From NCBI GenBank assembly GCA_963790585.1, contig CAWBOY010000005.1:62001-126000 (forward strand): a stretch of DNA of 64,000 bases. The letters are read 5' to 3'. The translations under genes were made by a program, and so were the position numbers. Source of the DNA: CAWBOY01 sp963790585. Its GTDB lineage: Bacteria > Planctomycetota > Planctomycetia > Gemmatales > Gemmataceae. The notes below the pieces were generated by a model. That model was not told the DNA's origin, did not search any database, and saw nothing but the letters and a program-made list of their open reading frames with translations. Positions 48,614-56,317 of the stretch are shown here, piece after piece. The first letter of the stretch is position 1. Every line of letters begins with the position of its first letter.

Positions 48614-48927
48614 ACCTTTTGACGCGCACCCTACAATCGTACCAGTATTCTCAGTACGGCAGCGCCATGCGGCGACGCGACGCCGACGAATCGCAGCCCT
48701 TGATCGCCGACTTTCTCGACTTGCAAAAGAAGATGACTTACAAAGCATTCCGCAAGGCGCTACTCCGGTTTTGCCTGACGGAGGCAATCGCCCCCGAGGC
48801 CGTTGCCGGCCATATCGATGGCCGAAAGGAATACTGGCTGAGCGCGGAGGAACACCTGTCCCATGTCATCACTACCGACACGCCGCTCCTTTGCACCTGG
48901 CTGGCTCACCGGATGTTCACGGCGTGA
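48601..48927 (+). CDS. J-domain protein, C-terminal fragment
   Basis: The frame reads PELVDLLTRTLQSYQYSQYG, then ESQPLIADFLDLQKKMTYKA and LSHVITTDTPLLCTWLAHRM to the stop. It has no start of its own. With the parts at 46008-46402 and 47911-48600 the original protein was about 470 residues: J-domain plus a long helical C-terminal region. Confidence 0.7.
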   Translation, partial: PELVDLLTRTLQSYQYSQYGSAMRRRDADESQPLIADFLDLQKKMTYKAFRKALLRFCLTEAIAPEAVAGHIDGRKEYWLSAEEHLSHVITTDTPLLCTWLAHRMFTA

Positions 48928-48978
48928 GGATTTCAGCGATTGAGAGCCTATTCAGAAGGTCCTCTCCACGCGCTGCGC

Positions 48979-49008
48979 GTTGTGGCACGGTGGAGACCGT
49001 GCCACAAC
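48979..49008. terminator. Hairpin between convergent genes
   Basis: GTTGTGGCACGGT and ACCGTGCCACAAC pair around a 4-base loop, between the J-protein stop (48927) and the stop of the PQQ-propeller gene on the other strand (49030). A partial copy of the GAGAGCCTATC repeat precedes it at about 48941. Confidence 0.7.
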
Positions 49009-49029
49009 TTTAACTTTGGGATAGCATCG

Positions 49030-50466
49030 CTACTTCTTCTCCGAAAACGCCCACATCGTCTTTTCGCTACGAACGTAGAGCGTGTCGCCGACGATGGCGG
49101 GAGTCGCGGCGGTCCTCTCGCCTAGTTCGGGGTTCTTGGCAACGACAGTGGGAGTGGCGGCACCGGCTTTCAGGATGGTAAAGGTGCCGTCATCCAGAGT
49201 GACGAGATAGATGAGGCCATTGGCGGATACCGGTGAGGCATAGTATCTACCCTGGGCGGGGCCACGCTTCTGGACGTAGATTTCTTTACCGGTTTTTGCG
49301 TCGTAAGCCGAGGCGAGTCCGCCGTCCTTCACCATGAAGTATTGCCCGCCGACGAGGATCGGGCTGGGCACGTAGGGCAAGCCCTTGGTGTTTTTCCAGG
49401 CGACGTGGGACTTCGTAATATCGCCTTTGCCTCCGGGCTTCACGGCAAAGGCGGAGTTCTTGCCAGCGGACATAAACTTGAGCGAGGCCTCCCATTCGTC
49501 GCGCGTGATGAACCCGTCTTTGTTCGTATCGTTACTATCGAAGAAGCCTTTCAGGAACGTCTTTTCGCTCTCTTCGCGGGAAATCTTGCCATCTTTGTTG
49601 TCATCGCCCTGCTTCAAAAGTTCGTCGAACGAGGGCATTTTGAAGTCTTTATCCTCGGCATCGCCGGGAGACCAGCCGCCGAAGAAAAGCATGCCTTCGC
49701 CGACGACGGCGGTAGTACAAGTTGCGGACGGCATCCCCGTGATGGTCCATTTCTCGTCACCGGTTTTGAGGTCGTAGCTAACCATCTTGCCATAGCCGCC
49801 GCACACAATCTGTTTGCTGCCATCGGTCTCCCAAATTGTCGGCGTGCAAAAGCTCGTCGCGGGCTGGCGCTTCTTTTCCCACTTCCGCTGGCCGTTGGCC
49901 GCATCGAGCGCGATGATCTTGGCTTCGCTCACCTCGTCCCGTTGTAGGATGACGAGGCCGTCCGCCAAGATCGGAGACACTCCGGTACCGAAGTCGTTTA
50001 TCGTCTTCGCCACTGGCAGTTCGTAATTCCAGAGTTCCTTGCCGGCGAGGTCGTAGACGAAAAGCCCGCAGGAGCCGAAGTAGGCAACGATGATTTTCCC
50101 GTCCGTGGCGACGGACGACGCGGCGGGGCTGCCTTCGGTCTTGTGGTAGCCTTCGATCTTCTTGGCCGGGGCTTCTTTCCGCCAGAGTTCTTTGCCGTTT
50201 GCGATGTCATAGGCGATGGTGTAGAGCTTGCCATTGTCGAAAGCGGTAAGAAAAAGCTTGCCGCCCGTGATCACTGGCGACGAGGAGCCTGGCGGGACCG
50301 GCACCTTCCATTTCACGTTTTTCTCAGGCCCGAATTCGATCGGCGGCTTCGCGGTCGCCGCGATTCCGGAACCGTTCGGCCCGCGAAACTGCGGCCATTC
50401 GGCATCATCCGCGAAGGCGAACGAGGTGGAAAATGCGAGGAGAACCGCGAGCAATATGCGCATCAT
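49030..50466 (-). CDS. Exported PQQ-type beta-propeller protein with inserted EF-hand pair
   Basis: The 478-residue product has a signal peptide (MMRILLAVLLAFSTSFAFAD) and the propeller start DAEWPQFRGPNGSGIAATAK. It has propeller blades with Trp motifs (ANGKELWRKE, AGKELWNYEL, NGQRKWEKK, TGDEKWTITG). Two EF-hand loops are inserted at about residues 285-325: DDNKDGKISREE and DTNKDGFITRDE. The propeller then resumes to the C-terminus. Such PQQ-like proteins in planctomycetes are exported and usually not bound to PQQ; calcium binding is predicted from the EF-hands. It is a single gene facing the DUF1343 gene. Confidence 0.87.
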   Translation of the reverse strand: MMRILLAVLLAFSTSFAFADDAEWPQFRGPNGSGIAATAKPPIEFGPEKNVKWKVPVPPGSSSPVITGGKLFLTAFDNGKLYTIAYDIANGKELWRKEAPAKKIEGYHKTEGSPAASSVATDGKIIVAYFGSCGLFVYDLAGKELWNYELPVAKTINDFGTGVSPILADGLVILQRDEVSEAKIIALDAANGQRKWEKKRQPATSFCTPTIWETDGSKQIVCGGYGKMVSYDLKTGDEKWTITGMPSATCTTAVVGEGMLFFGGWSPGDAEDKDFKMPSFDELLKQGDDNKDGKISREESEKTFLKGFFDSNDTNKDGFITRDEWEASLKFMSAGKNSAFAVKPGGKGDITKSHVAWKNTKGLPYVPSPILVGGQYFMVKDGGLASAYDAKTGKEIYVQKRGPAQGRYYASPVSANGLIYLVTLDDGTFTILKAGAATPTVVAKNPELGERTAATPAIVGDTLYVRSEKTMWAFSEKK

Positions 50467-50717
50467 TTACAAATCCTCGAAATCGCTGTTGTTATTCAAA
50501 TGGGAATAAATCTGCGTGCGCAGGAGAGATGGCACTACGAATTGATTGTAGTCGGCTCGTGCCCATTGGGCAACTTTGGATGCCCGCAGGCACGGGTGAA
50601 ACGCTGCGAATCGGCATCCGGCAGCTTGACACGAAGCCGTCTAAACAAGATGCTATCCTCAATTCGCGTATGCCTTTCAGAAGGCAGTCTTCAACCCACA
50701 ATTGAGCGATCACTGCT

Positions 50718-51902
50718 ATGCCACGCGTCGTCATCGGCCTGGAAACAAGTCTCGCCGCTCCGCCCAAAGTCCTGAGCGGAGCCGCCCATTTCGGCTTGCT
50801 TCTCAATCAGGCGTCAGTCAACGCGGACTTCGAATACGCCTCCACGCTCCTCGCAAGGACGTTCCCCGGTAAGCTTGCCGCCCTCTTTTCACCGCAACAC
50901 GGCTTATGGAGTGAGCAGCAAGAGAACATGATCGAATCCGGACATGGCCGTGATGAGACTTTGGGTATCCCAATTTACAGTCTCTACAGCGAAACGCGCA
51001 AGCCGACGCCGGCCATGCTCAAGGGATTAGACTGTCTCGTCTTCGACCTCCAGGACGTCGGCACTCGTATCTACACATTTGCCTGGACCATGATGGGCTG
51101 CCTCGAAGCCTGTGCCACGGCGCGAATTCCTGTAGTGGTGTTCGATCGCCCCAATCCACTTGGAGGCGACGCGGCGGAGGGGCCGATTCTCGACCTCCAT
51201 TACGAAAGCTTCGTGGGCCGGTCGGCAATCCCCATGCGACATGGCCTAACAATGGGCGAATTGGCCCAATGGCTCAATGCCAGACACAAAATCGGCGCCG
51301 ATGTACTTGTCGTCAAGATGACCGGATGGTCGCGGCAGATGCTTTGGCCCGACACGGGACGCACGTGGGTTGGGACATCGCCCAATCTGCCGCGCTGGGA
51401 AGGCTGTCTCGTTTATCCGGGTCAAGTGCTGCTCGAAGGGACTAACCTTTCCGAAGGCCGAGGTACGACGACGCCTTTTGAAGTATGTGGCGCTCCATTC
51501 GTAAGTCCGACCAAATTGCTCGCGGAGCTACGGTCGTTCGACTTGGCGGGCGTACACCTGAGGCCAATCCGGTTTGAGCCGACCTTTCACAAATGGGCGG
51601 GCAAGAGTTGCGGCGGCGTCTATATACACGTAACCGACCCGGCCAAGTTTCGGCCGTTGCTAACGACACTGGCCATCATCACCGCGGTCCGCCGCCTGTG
51701 GCCCAAGGAGTTCGCCTGGCGCGAGCCACCGTATGAATACGAAAAAGTAAAAAAGCCAATCGATATCCTCTTCGGCGGCTGTACCTTCCGCGAGGCTCTG
51801 GAACGCGGTGAACTCAAGTCCGGCGCTAATCTCAATGAGATCGCCCGGCTGGATTTGGCTGATTGGAGGAAACAAGTTGGTGACTATTTGTTATACAAAT
51901 AG
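50718..51902 (+). CDS. DUF1343 / NamZ-type exo-beta-N-acetylmuramidase-like protein
   Basis: The 394-residue protein has DUF1343 family motifs: LAALFSPQHGLWSEQQENMI, GIPIYSLYSETRKPTPAMLK, LVFDLQDVGTRIYTFAWTM, VVVFDRPNPLGGDAAEGPIL, SPNLPRWEGCLVYPGQVLLE and GTNLSEGRGTTTPFEVCGAP. Characterised NamZ enzymes of this family remove N-acetylmuramic acid from peptidoglycan fragments. No signal peptide is evident, so it may act in the cytoplasm, or the true start may lie elsewhere. It appears to be transcribed alone. Confidence 0.87.
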   Translation: MPRVVIGLETSLAAPPKVLSGAAHFGLLLNQASVNADFEYASTLLARTFPGKLAALFSPQHGLWSEQQENMIESGHGRDETLGIPIYSLYSETRKPTPAMLKGLDCLVFDLQDVGTRIYTFAWTMMGCLEACATARIPVVVFDRPNPLGGDAAEGPILDLHYESFVGRSAIPMRHGLTMGELAQWLNARHKIGADVLVVKMTGWSRQMLWPDTGRTWVGTSPNLPRWEGCLVYPGQVLLEGTNLSEGRGTTTPFEVCGAPFVSPTKLLAELRSFDLAGVHLRPIRFEPTFHKWAGKSCGGVYIHVTDPAKFRPLLTTLAIITAVRRLWPKEFAWREPPYEYEKVKKPIDILFGGCTFREALERGELKSGANLNEIARLDLADWRKQVGDYLLYK

Positions 51903-51970
51903 TAGGGTTAGGCTGTTATTTGAGAACTCCCCGCCTTCAAACAGGTGAAACGTCCAGCCAAAAGTATGAA

Positions 51971-52062
51971 GCCGTGGCCTTGGCCGGGGTCGCAGTACCG
52001 ACCCCGGTGTAGCCTCAGTGCCTCCAGAGAACCGGGGTCGATACTCCGACCTCGGCCACGGT
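51971..52062. repeat. Imperfect palindrome (family B), copy 1
   Basis: GCCGTGGCC...GGGGTCGCAGTACCGACCCC at 51971-52007 and CCGGGGTCGATACTCCGACCTCGGCCACGG at 52032-52061 form nested palindromes. The core GGCCGGGGTCGGAGTACCGA also occurs at 60297-60337. It lies after the DUF1343 gene and may act as terminator. Confidence 0.65.
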
Positions 52063-52178
52063 TCGCAAACCTCATAACCGAATTTCTGACTTAGAAGACT
52101 AGAGAAGTGGAATTGACACCTCCATTTTCCTTCGATAAACTACTTTGCAATACAAAGTGCTTTATAAAGGAGACGTTC

Positions 52179-52973
52179 ATGCGATCCTGGTTGTCCGCTT
52201 TGGATCGGATACTTCGCGGCGAAGTCACGCAGCCGACCGCGCTCAGAGGAAAGGCTCTCAATGTTCCCGTCGGCGGACTGGCGCTGGTGATCCTTGGCCT
52301 GACCATGTTTTACGGCGCGTGCATGGGCGTTTACGCTTTATTCCGGGGAGAACATCCTGACTATATGCAGTGTCTCGCCAGCACCGTGAAAGTCCCGTTG
52401 CTATTCTTTCTGACGCTGGGAATCACCTTTCCGTCGCTCTATGTAACCAACGCCTTGGTTGGCTCGCGTTTGTCCATCGTCGTCATCATGCAGCTGTTGG
52501 TCGCGTCACTTGGCGTGAACACGGCCGTACTCGCATCGATGGGCACCATTGTGGCATTCTTCTCCTTAAGCACTTCTAATTATCCATTTATGCTGCTACT
52601 TAACGTCGGTGTGTTTGCCGCATCGGGCATTCTTGGCGTTCTGTTTCTGCTCCGAACCTTACAGCGACTGACGGCTGCGCAGCTACCGCCGACGCCGGAA
52701 GTGGTAGTGCTTGAACCTGTCGAAACCATTCCAAACACCAAACCCACGGCTCTCGATTCCGTAGCCGGGCGCGCCGCTGGACGCCAGGTGCGACTGGTCT
52801 TCTGGTGCTGGGTGTTGATCTTTGCTCTAGTCGGATCACAAATGGGGTGGGTGCTACGGCCCTTCATCGGCGCGCCCGACATGGAGTTCACCTGGTTTCG
52901 GCCACGCGGGTCCAGCTTTTTTGAAGGGGTCGGCAAAGCGCTTCCAATCGTTTTCAGCAGTGGCACCCGATGA
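52179..52973 (+). CDS. Hypothetical multi-pass membrane protein, paralogue 1
   Basis: The 264-residue protein has about six membrane segments (for example ALVILGLTMFYGACMGVYAL, VPLLFFLTLGITFPSLYVTN, LVFWCWVLIFALVGSQMGW). It ends with a conserved soluble tail (VLRPFIGAPDMEFTWFRPRG). ATG 52179 is supported by AAAGGAGA just upstream. Its C-terminal part matches the next protein (SQMGWVLRPFIGA against IQMSWTLRPYIGA), so the two are paralogues in one operon. Similar Yip1-like planctomycete proteins have no known role. Confidence 0.72.
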   Translation: MRSWLSALDRILRGEVTQPTALRGKALNVPVGGLALVILGLTMFYGACMGVYALFRGEHPDYMQCLASTVKVPLLFFLTLGITFPSLYVTNALVGSRLSIVVIMQLLVASLGVNTAVLASMGTIVAFFSLSTSNYPFMLLLNVGVFAASGILGVLFLLRTLQRLTAAQLPPTPEVVVLEPVETIPNTKPTALDSVAGRAAGRQVRLVFWCWVLIFALVGSQMGWVLRPFIGAPDMEFTWFRPRGSSFFEGVGKALPIVFSSGTR

Positions 52974-53638
52974 CTGCCCTTCTCACGCAAATCGACGACG
53001 TGCTTCGTTGCCGGTCGGTCCGGCCTCCGGCACGGCTTTGGAGCCTCGTTCGGCTAGGGACCTATATCGTCGTATTTGGCATGATCTACGGCGGAGTGAT
53101 GGGGAGCTTTGAGGGAATTAGCGGGCCACAAGTGTGGCAGAGTTTGTTCGCCGCGATCAAGGTACCGATATTGCTCCTAGCGACCTTCTTGATTGGCCTG
53201 CCGAGCTTTTTCATCTTGAATCTCCTCTTCGGCCTCCGCGACGATTTCAACGAGGCTATTCGAGCACTCTTCGCCGCCCAGGCAGGTCTGGCGATCGCTT
53301 TGGCGTCGCTGGCACCATTTACACTGCTCTGGTACGCATCCTCCGCCGACTACGCGGCGGCACTCCGGTTCAACGCCGTGATGTTCGGCGTTGCGAGCCT
53401 CGCGGGCCAAAAACTCCTGCGCGATTACTATCGCCCATTGATTCAACGAAACCGCCGTCACCGCTACCTGATGTGGATTTGGTTGGCGATCTACGTTTTC
53501 GTCGGCATCCAAATGAGCTGGACCCTCCGTCCCTACATCGGAGCACGGGATGAGCCGATCCAGTTCTTTCGTGAATCCAAATTTGATAATGCTTACGTGA
53601 TCGTTGGGCAGCTGTTCATCGAAATGATTCGGCGGTGA
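52970..53638 (+). CDS. Hypothetical multi-pass membrane protein, paralogue 2
   Basis: The 222-residue protein has about five membrane segments (LGTYIVVFGMIYGGVMGSFE, VPILLLATFLIGLPSFFILN, YLMWIWLAIYVFVGIQMSW) and ends with the shared motif IQMSWTLRPYIGARDEPIQF. Its ATG overlaps the stop of paralogue 1 (ATGA, 52970-52973). Both have matching topology and the motif YGGVMG/YGACMG in the first helix. They probably form a complex. Function unknown. Confidence 0.72.
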   Translation: MTALLTQIDDVLRCRSVRPPARLWSLVRLGTYIVVFGMIYGGVMGSFEGISGPQVWQSLFAAIKVPILLLATFLIGLPSFFILNLLFGLRDDFNEAIRALFAAQAGLAIALASLAPFTLLWYASSADYAAALRFNAVMFGVASLAGQKLLRDYYRPLIQRNRRHRYLMWIWLAIYVFVGIQMSWTLRPYIGARDEPIQFFRESKFDNAYVIVGQLFIEMIRR

Positions 53639-53653
53639 AAAGGAACTCACACC

Positions 53654-54022
53654 TCAACACTTCGCCGTCTTCCGTTTCTTACCGATAGTTCCCCTCTTCC
53701 GAACCTTCTCGATGTAGTCCGGCGCGTAGGGAACCTTGCACGACGTGTCGCCGACGTCGACGGAGACTTCACCGATTTTCTCGGCGGTTTGCACCGCGAG
53801 ATCCGAGAGCGGCTGGACATAGCAGCCGAGGGCGATTACGAAGCCATTCATCGCATAGCGAACGCGATCCGGCTCCTTGTGGATTGTCTTTTGAACGCGA
53901 AGCAGTAGTTGCGTCAACTTCTCCAGGTCGAGGTCGGCGTCGTCTTTGATCCCGACTAAACTGCTCAAGGTGGCCCAGCCGGTGACTGCCACCTTCTCCT
54001 TTTTGGAATCGATCCACTTCAA
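53654..54022 (-). CDS. DNA alkylation repair (AlkD-like) protein, C-terminal fragment
   Basis: The fragment has helical repeats KWIDSKKEKVAVTGWATLSS, LDLEKLTQLLLRVQKTIHKE and PDRVRYAMNGFVIALGCYVQ, as in the C-terminal half of AlkD/DNA alkylation repair proteins, then a basic end (RKRGTIGKKRKTAKC). True coding begins upstream: VAAESLHGWDLALKWIDSKK, with the frame break near 54065. Family members excise or bind alkylated bases; activity here is untested. Confidence 0.75.
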   Translation of the reverse strand: MKWIDSKKEKVAVTGWATLSSLVGIKDDADLDLEKLTQLLLRVQKTIHKEPDRVRYAMNGFVIALGCYVQPLSDLAVQTAEKIGEVSVDVGDTSCKVPYAPDYIEKVRKRGTIGKKRKTAKC

Positions 54023-54362
54023 GGCCAGGTCCCAGCCGTGCAGACTCTCGGCCGCGACCCAAGAAACGGTGGAACCGCATACGCGCGTTGCTCGTTGCGC
54101 TGTCGGCCCAATGCTGGAGATCCTTCTTGGTCATCCTGAGATCGTCGGCGATAAGCCCGGCCAGATACATGGCGTCGTAGATGCCGGTGTCGTACAAATC
54201 GAGGGCGAGTTGGTAGTCTTTCTTGATCCGCTTCTGGATCTTTTTCAGTTCTTCGACCTTTACGCCCAAGAGAGGCTCTTGAATGCCATGCTTCAACAGC
54301 ACCTTCTTAATGCTCGCGCTGCCGAGGGGCGTCAGTTCTTCGACAATTTCTGCCGCGGTCAT
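53769..54362 (-). CDS. DNA alkylation repair (AlkD-like) protein, N-terminal fragment
   Basis: ATG 54362 begins MTAAEIVEELTPLGSASIKK. VLLKHGIQEPLLGVKVEELK and DTGIYDAMYLAGLIADDLRM follow, typical of AlkD-like HEAT proteins. Real coding stops near 54065 after SATSNARMR; beyond this the frame is a shadow of the C-terminal fragment. A one-base indel there would rejoin the two into about 235 residues. The longer in-frame start at 54533 adds a poorly conserved basic segment and is less likely. Confidence 0.75.
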   Translation of the reverse strand: MTAAEIVEELTPLGSASIKKVLLKHGIQEPLLGVKVEELKKIQKRIKKDYQLALDLYDTGIYDAMYLAGLIADDLRMTKKDLQHWADSATSNARMRFHRFLGRGRESARLGPGLEVDRFQKGEGGSHRLGHLEQFSRDQRRRRPRPGEVDATTASRSKDNPQGAGSRSLCDEWLRNRPRLLCPAALGSRGANRRENR

Positions 54363-54562
54363 GGGGATGGCCTCGCCAAGAATTTGGATGCAACAAATGG
54401 GATGATATTCAATGACTCCAAGGGGCGAGCGTCGAGATGCGATCGGGGGCTCGTGCGTATCGGGCTCTCCCGGTTTCGGCGCGGAGAGCCATTTTTTCAG
54501 ATTTGCTCGTAGAACTTCGCTTGCCGTGGGCACTATTATTGTGACCCGACCGTGAGGCAGCC

Positions 54563-55102
54563 ATGACGCCGCGATCCTTGCAACACGTGCTACGCTTTCT
54601 CGCCGATATCGGACCGCCGGTATCGGATGCGGAGCTGCTGCGCCGGTTTATTCACCAGGACGAGTCGGCTTTCGCCGAAATCGTTCGTCGGCATGGGCGG
54701 CTGGTCTGGGCCGTATGTCGGCATCTGACGCGCTGCGAGACCGACGCGGACGACGCTTTCCAGGCGACGTTCCTGGTATTGCTGAAAAACGCCAAGAAGA
54801 TTCGCGAGGCCGCCAAGCTTTCGGCGTGGCTTCATAGTGTGGCTTACAAGGTTTGCGCCAAAGCCAGACTGACCGCCCAGCGGCGAACGATCCGCGAGCA
54901 GGCCATGTCGGTGCGCGAGGGCAACGGTTGTGCAGTGCCGGATTCCGCATGGGATCGGCGCTCGCGGCCGTTCACGAAGAGGTGGCGCAACTGCCCGAGA
55001 ATCTCCGCGTCCCGTTCGTACTTTGTTGCCTGGAAGGGACCGGCGTCACCGAAGCTGCCGAACAGCTCGGCTGGAAGCTCGGCACGCTGTCGGGTCGTCT
55101 GA
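54563..55102 (+). CDS. Planctomycete ECF-like sigma factor with C-terminal domain, N-terminal fragment
   Basis: The fragment holds sigma region 2: DAELLRRFIHQDESAFAEIV, RRHGRLVWAVCRHLTRCETD, DADDAFQATFLVLLKNAKKI, REAAKLSAWLHSVAYKVCAK. Real coding reaches about 54950. There one missing base in GATCGG-CGCTCG diverts the frame; with it the protein continues ALAAVHEEVAQLPENLRVPF. The last 50 residues of this frame are not real. Confidence 0.8.
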   Translation: MTPRSLQHVLRFLADIGPPVSDAELLRRFIHQDESAFAEIVRRHGRLVWAVCRHLTRCETDADDAFQATFLVLLKNAKKIREAAKLSAWLHSVAYKVCAKARLTAQRRTIREQAMSVREGNGCAVPDSAWDRRSRPFTKRWRNCPRISASRSYFVAWKGPASPKLPNSSAGSSARCRVV

Positions 55103-55464
55103 CTCGCGCCAAGGATGCCCTGCTCGCCAAGCTCGAAGCGCGGGCTAACGCTGGGCGTCGTCGCGTCGGTGGGAGTCGTCAGCGTGCCTTCAGCCGTGGT
55201 GGCAAAGGCAGCGGTCCTGTCCCATGTCGGGTTTACAGTTCCGGTTTCGATACTTCAATTGTCTCAAGGAGTCTTGGGTATGAGTGTGAAATCGATAAAG
55301 TTGCTGGCCGCGGCGGTGATACTGACCTTTGGTGTTGGCTGGAACGTCGGCACCGGCTGGGTGGCCAACGTCGGCGCGCAGACGCTAGACAAATTGGTCG
55401 ACAAAGCCGCTGCCCAGGAATCGCAGGGCAAACAAAGCAAGGAAGCCCAAGAATCGATGCGTAA
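54853..55464 (+). CDS. Same sigma factor, region 4 fragment
   Basis: Only about 54950-55145 of this frame is real. It reads ALAAVHEEVAQLPENLRVPF, VLCCLEGTGVTEAAEQLGWK and LGTLSGRLTRAKDALLAKLE, the region 4 helix-turn-helix. Both ends of the frame are shadows. After KLEARA another one-base break leads to the C-terminal fragment. Confidence 0.5.
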   Translation: MRQSQTDRPAANDPRAGHVGARGQRLCSAGFRMGSALAAVHEEVAQLPENLRVPFVLCCLEGTGVTEAAEQLGWKLGTLSGRLTRAKDALLAKLEARANAGRRRVGGSRQRAFSRGGKGSGPVPCRVYSSGFDTSIVSRSLGYECEIDKVAGRGGDTDLWCWLERRHRLGGQRRRADARQIGRQSRCPGIAGQTKQGSPRIDA

Positions 55465-56170
55465 ACTGTTGGCGGAACAGGAAAGCTTATTAGAGCGGAT
55501 TGCACTCATGGAGATGGGTCAACAGGTCATCAAAGGCAAGACCAGGACCCTGCCCGACGAAGCCACGTTTAAGACCGTCAAGAACGAATACGACCTCGTC
55601 GTCGTTTCGAACGTTTCGCAGACAAAGTTCCAGGAGTTTATTCAGGATCGTGAAAACCGCGGTTGGGTATTCGTCGGAACGACGCCGCTTGTTGATCCGA
55701 AGCAACTCGTTTGGGTCTTCCGCCGTCCGGCGCAGGTCGCGGCTGCGACCAATACAAACTCGACGATCAACTCCGCGTATTCGGCCGCAGGCGCGCCTAA
55801 GGTCACGTATTACACGCCGTCTGGCGGGTCTTTCATTCCGAAGTTCGAGTATGCTCCCGACTTGCCGAAGGCCGATGATGTCAAAGCGATCGAGGCAGAG
55901 ATCAAGAAGCTGCAAGACAAATTGGCGGAACTAAAGAAGAATTCTACGGCGCAAACGAGAACGGTCATGAAATCGATGTCCGTCGCAATCGATTATGCCG
56001 GATTGACGGAGGGCGGAGCGCTGGCCAAGCTGCTCACGGATCTCGGTGAGAAGAAATTCGGCAAGGGTTCGATCAAAATACAAGATGCGTCTGGCAAGCT
56101 CTTCGTCAGCGGCTCGAAGGATGTGACCGATTGGGTCTCCGCGCTGGTGAAGACGTTGAGCGAGAAATAG
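55115..56170 (+). CDS. Same sigma factor, C-terminal membrane and extracytoplasmic-type fragment
   Basis: Real coding starts near 55143 with RGLTLGVVASVGVVSVPSAV, a hydrophobic linker typical of large planctomycete sigma factors. A second hydrophobic segment (IKLLAAAVILTFGVGWNVGT) follows, then a coiled-coil-prone stretch (ESQGKQSKEAQESMRKLLAE) and repeated hydrophilic domains to the stop. The complete protein would be about 535 residues, with an N-terminal sigma module and a membrane-linked sensor-like tail. No separate anti-sigma factor is adjacent. It is possible that the tail regulates the sigma module directly. Confidence 0.8.
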   Translation: MPCSPSSKRGLTLGVVASVGVVSVPSAVVAKAAVLSHVGFTVPVSILQLSQGVLGMSVKSIKLLAAAVILTFGVGWNVGTGWVANVGAQTLDKLVDKAAAQESQGKQSKEAQESMRKLLAEQESLLERIALMEMGQQVIKGKTRTLPDEATFKTVKNEYDLVVVSNVSQTKFQEFIQDRENRGWVFVGTTPLVDPKQLVWVFRRPAQVAAATNTNSTINSAYSAAGAPKVTYYTPSGGSFIPKFEYAPDLPKADDVKAIEAEIKKLQDKLAELKKNSTAQTRTVMKSMSVAIDYAGLTEGGALAKLLTDLGEKKFGKGSIKIQDASGKLFVSGSKDVTDWVSALVKTLSEK

Positions 56171-56203
56171 TGCCGGAGCCGGCAGCGTTCAAGTGATCTT
56201 TGT

Positions 56204-56288
56204 TTTCAAGAGCCGGGAGCATCAGCGACCGGAGCGCGTTACGCTCAATCAGACTTTCTCCGGTCGCTGACGCTCCCGGCTCTTGAAG
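56204..56288. terminator. Palindromic repeat / bidirectional terminator (family A, copy 2)
   Basis: The arms TTCAAGAGCCGGGAGCATCA... (56205-56234) and ...CGCTCCCGGCTCTTGAA (56258-56287) match with one difference. The hairpin lies between the convergent sigma factor and DUF1501 genes. It belongs to the same family as 12511-12595. Confidence 0.78.
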
Positions 56289-56317
56289 ACAAAGACAATG
56301 CTCTCCAAATACGTCGA

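Noticed and set aside
50635..50670. TTGACA near a TATCCT as a promoter for the DUF1343 gene
   Set aside because: The spacing is 22 bases, outside the sigma-70 range, and no better -10 box is present.
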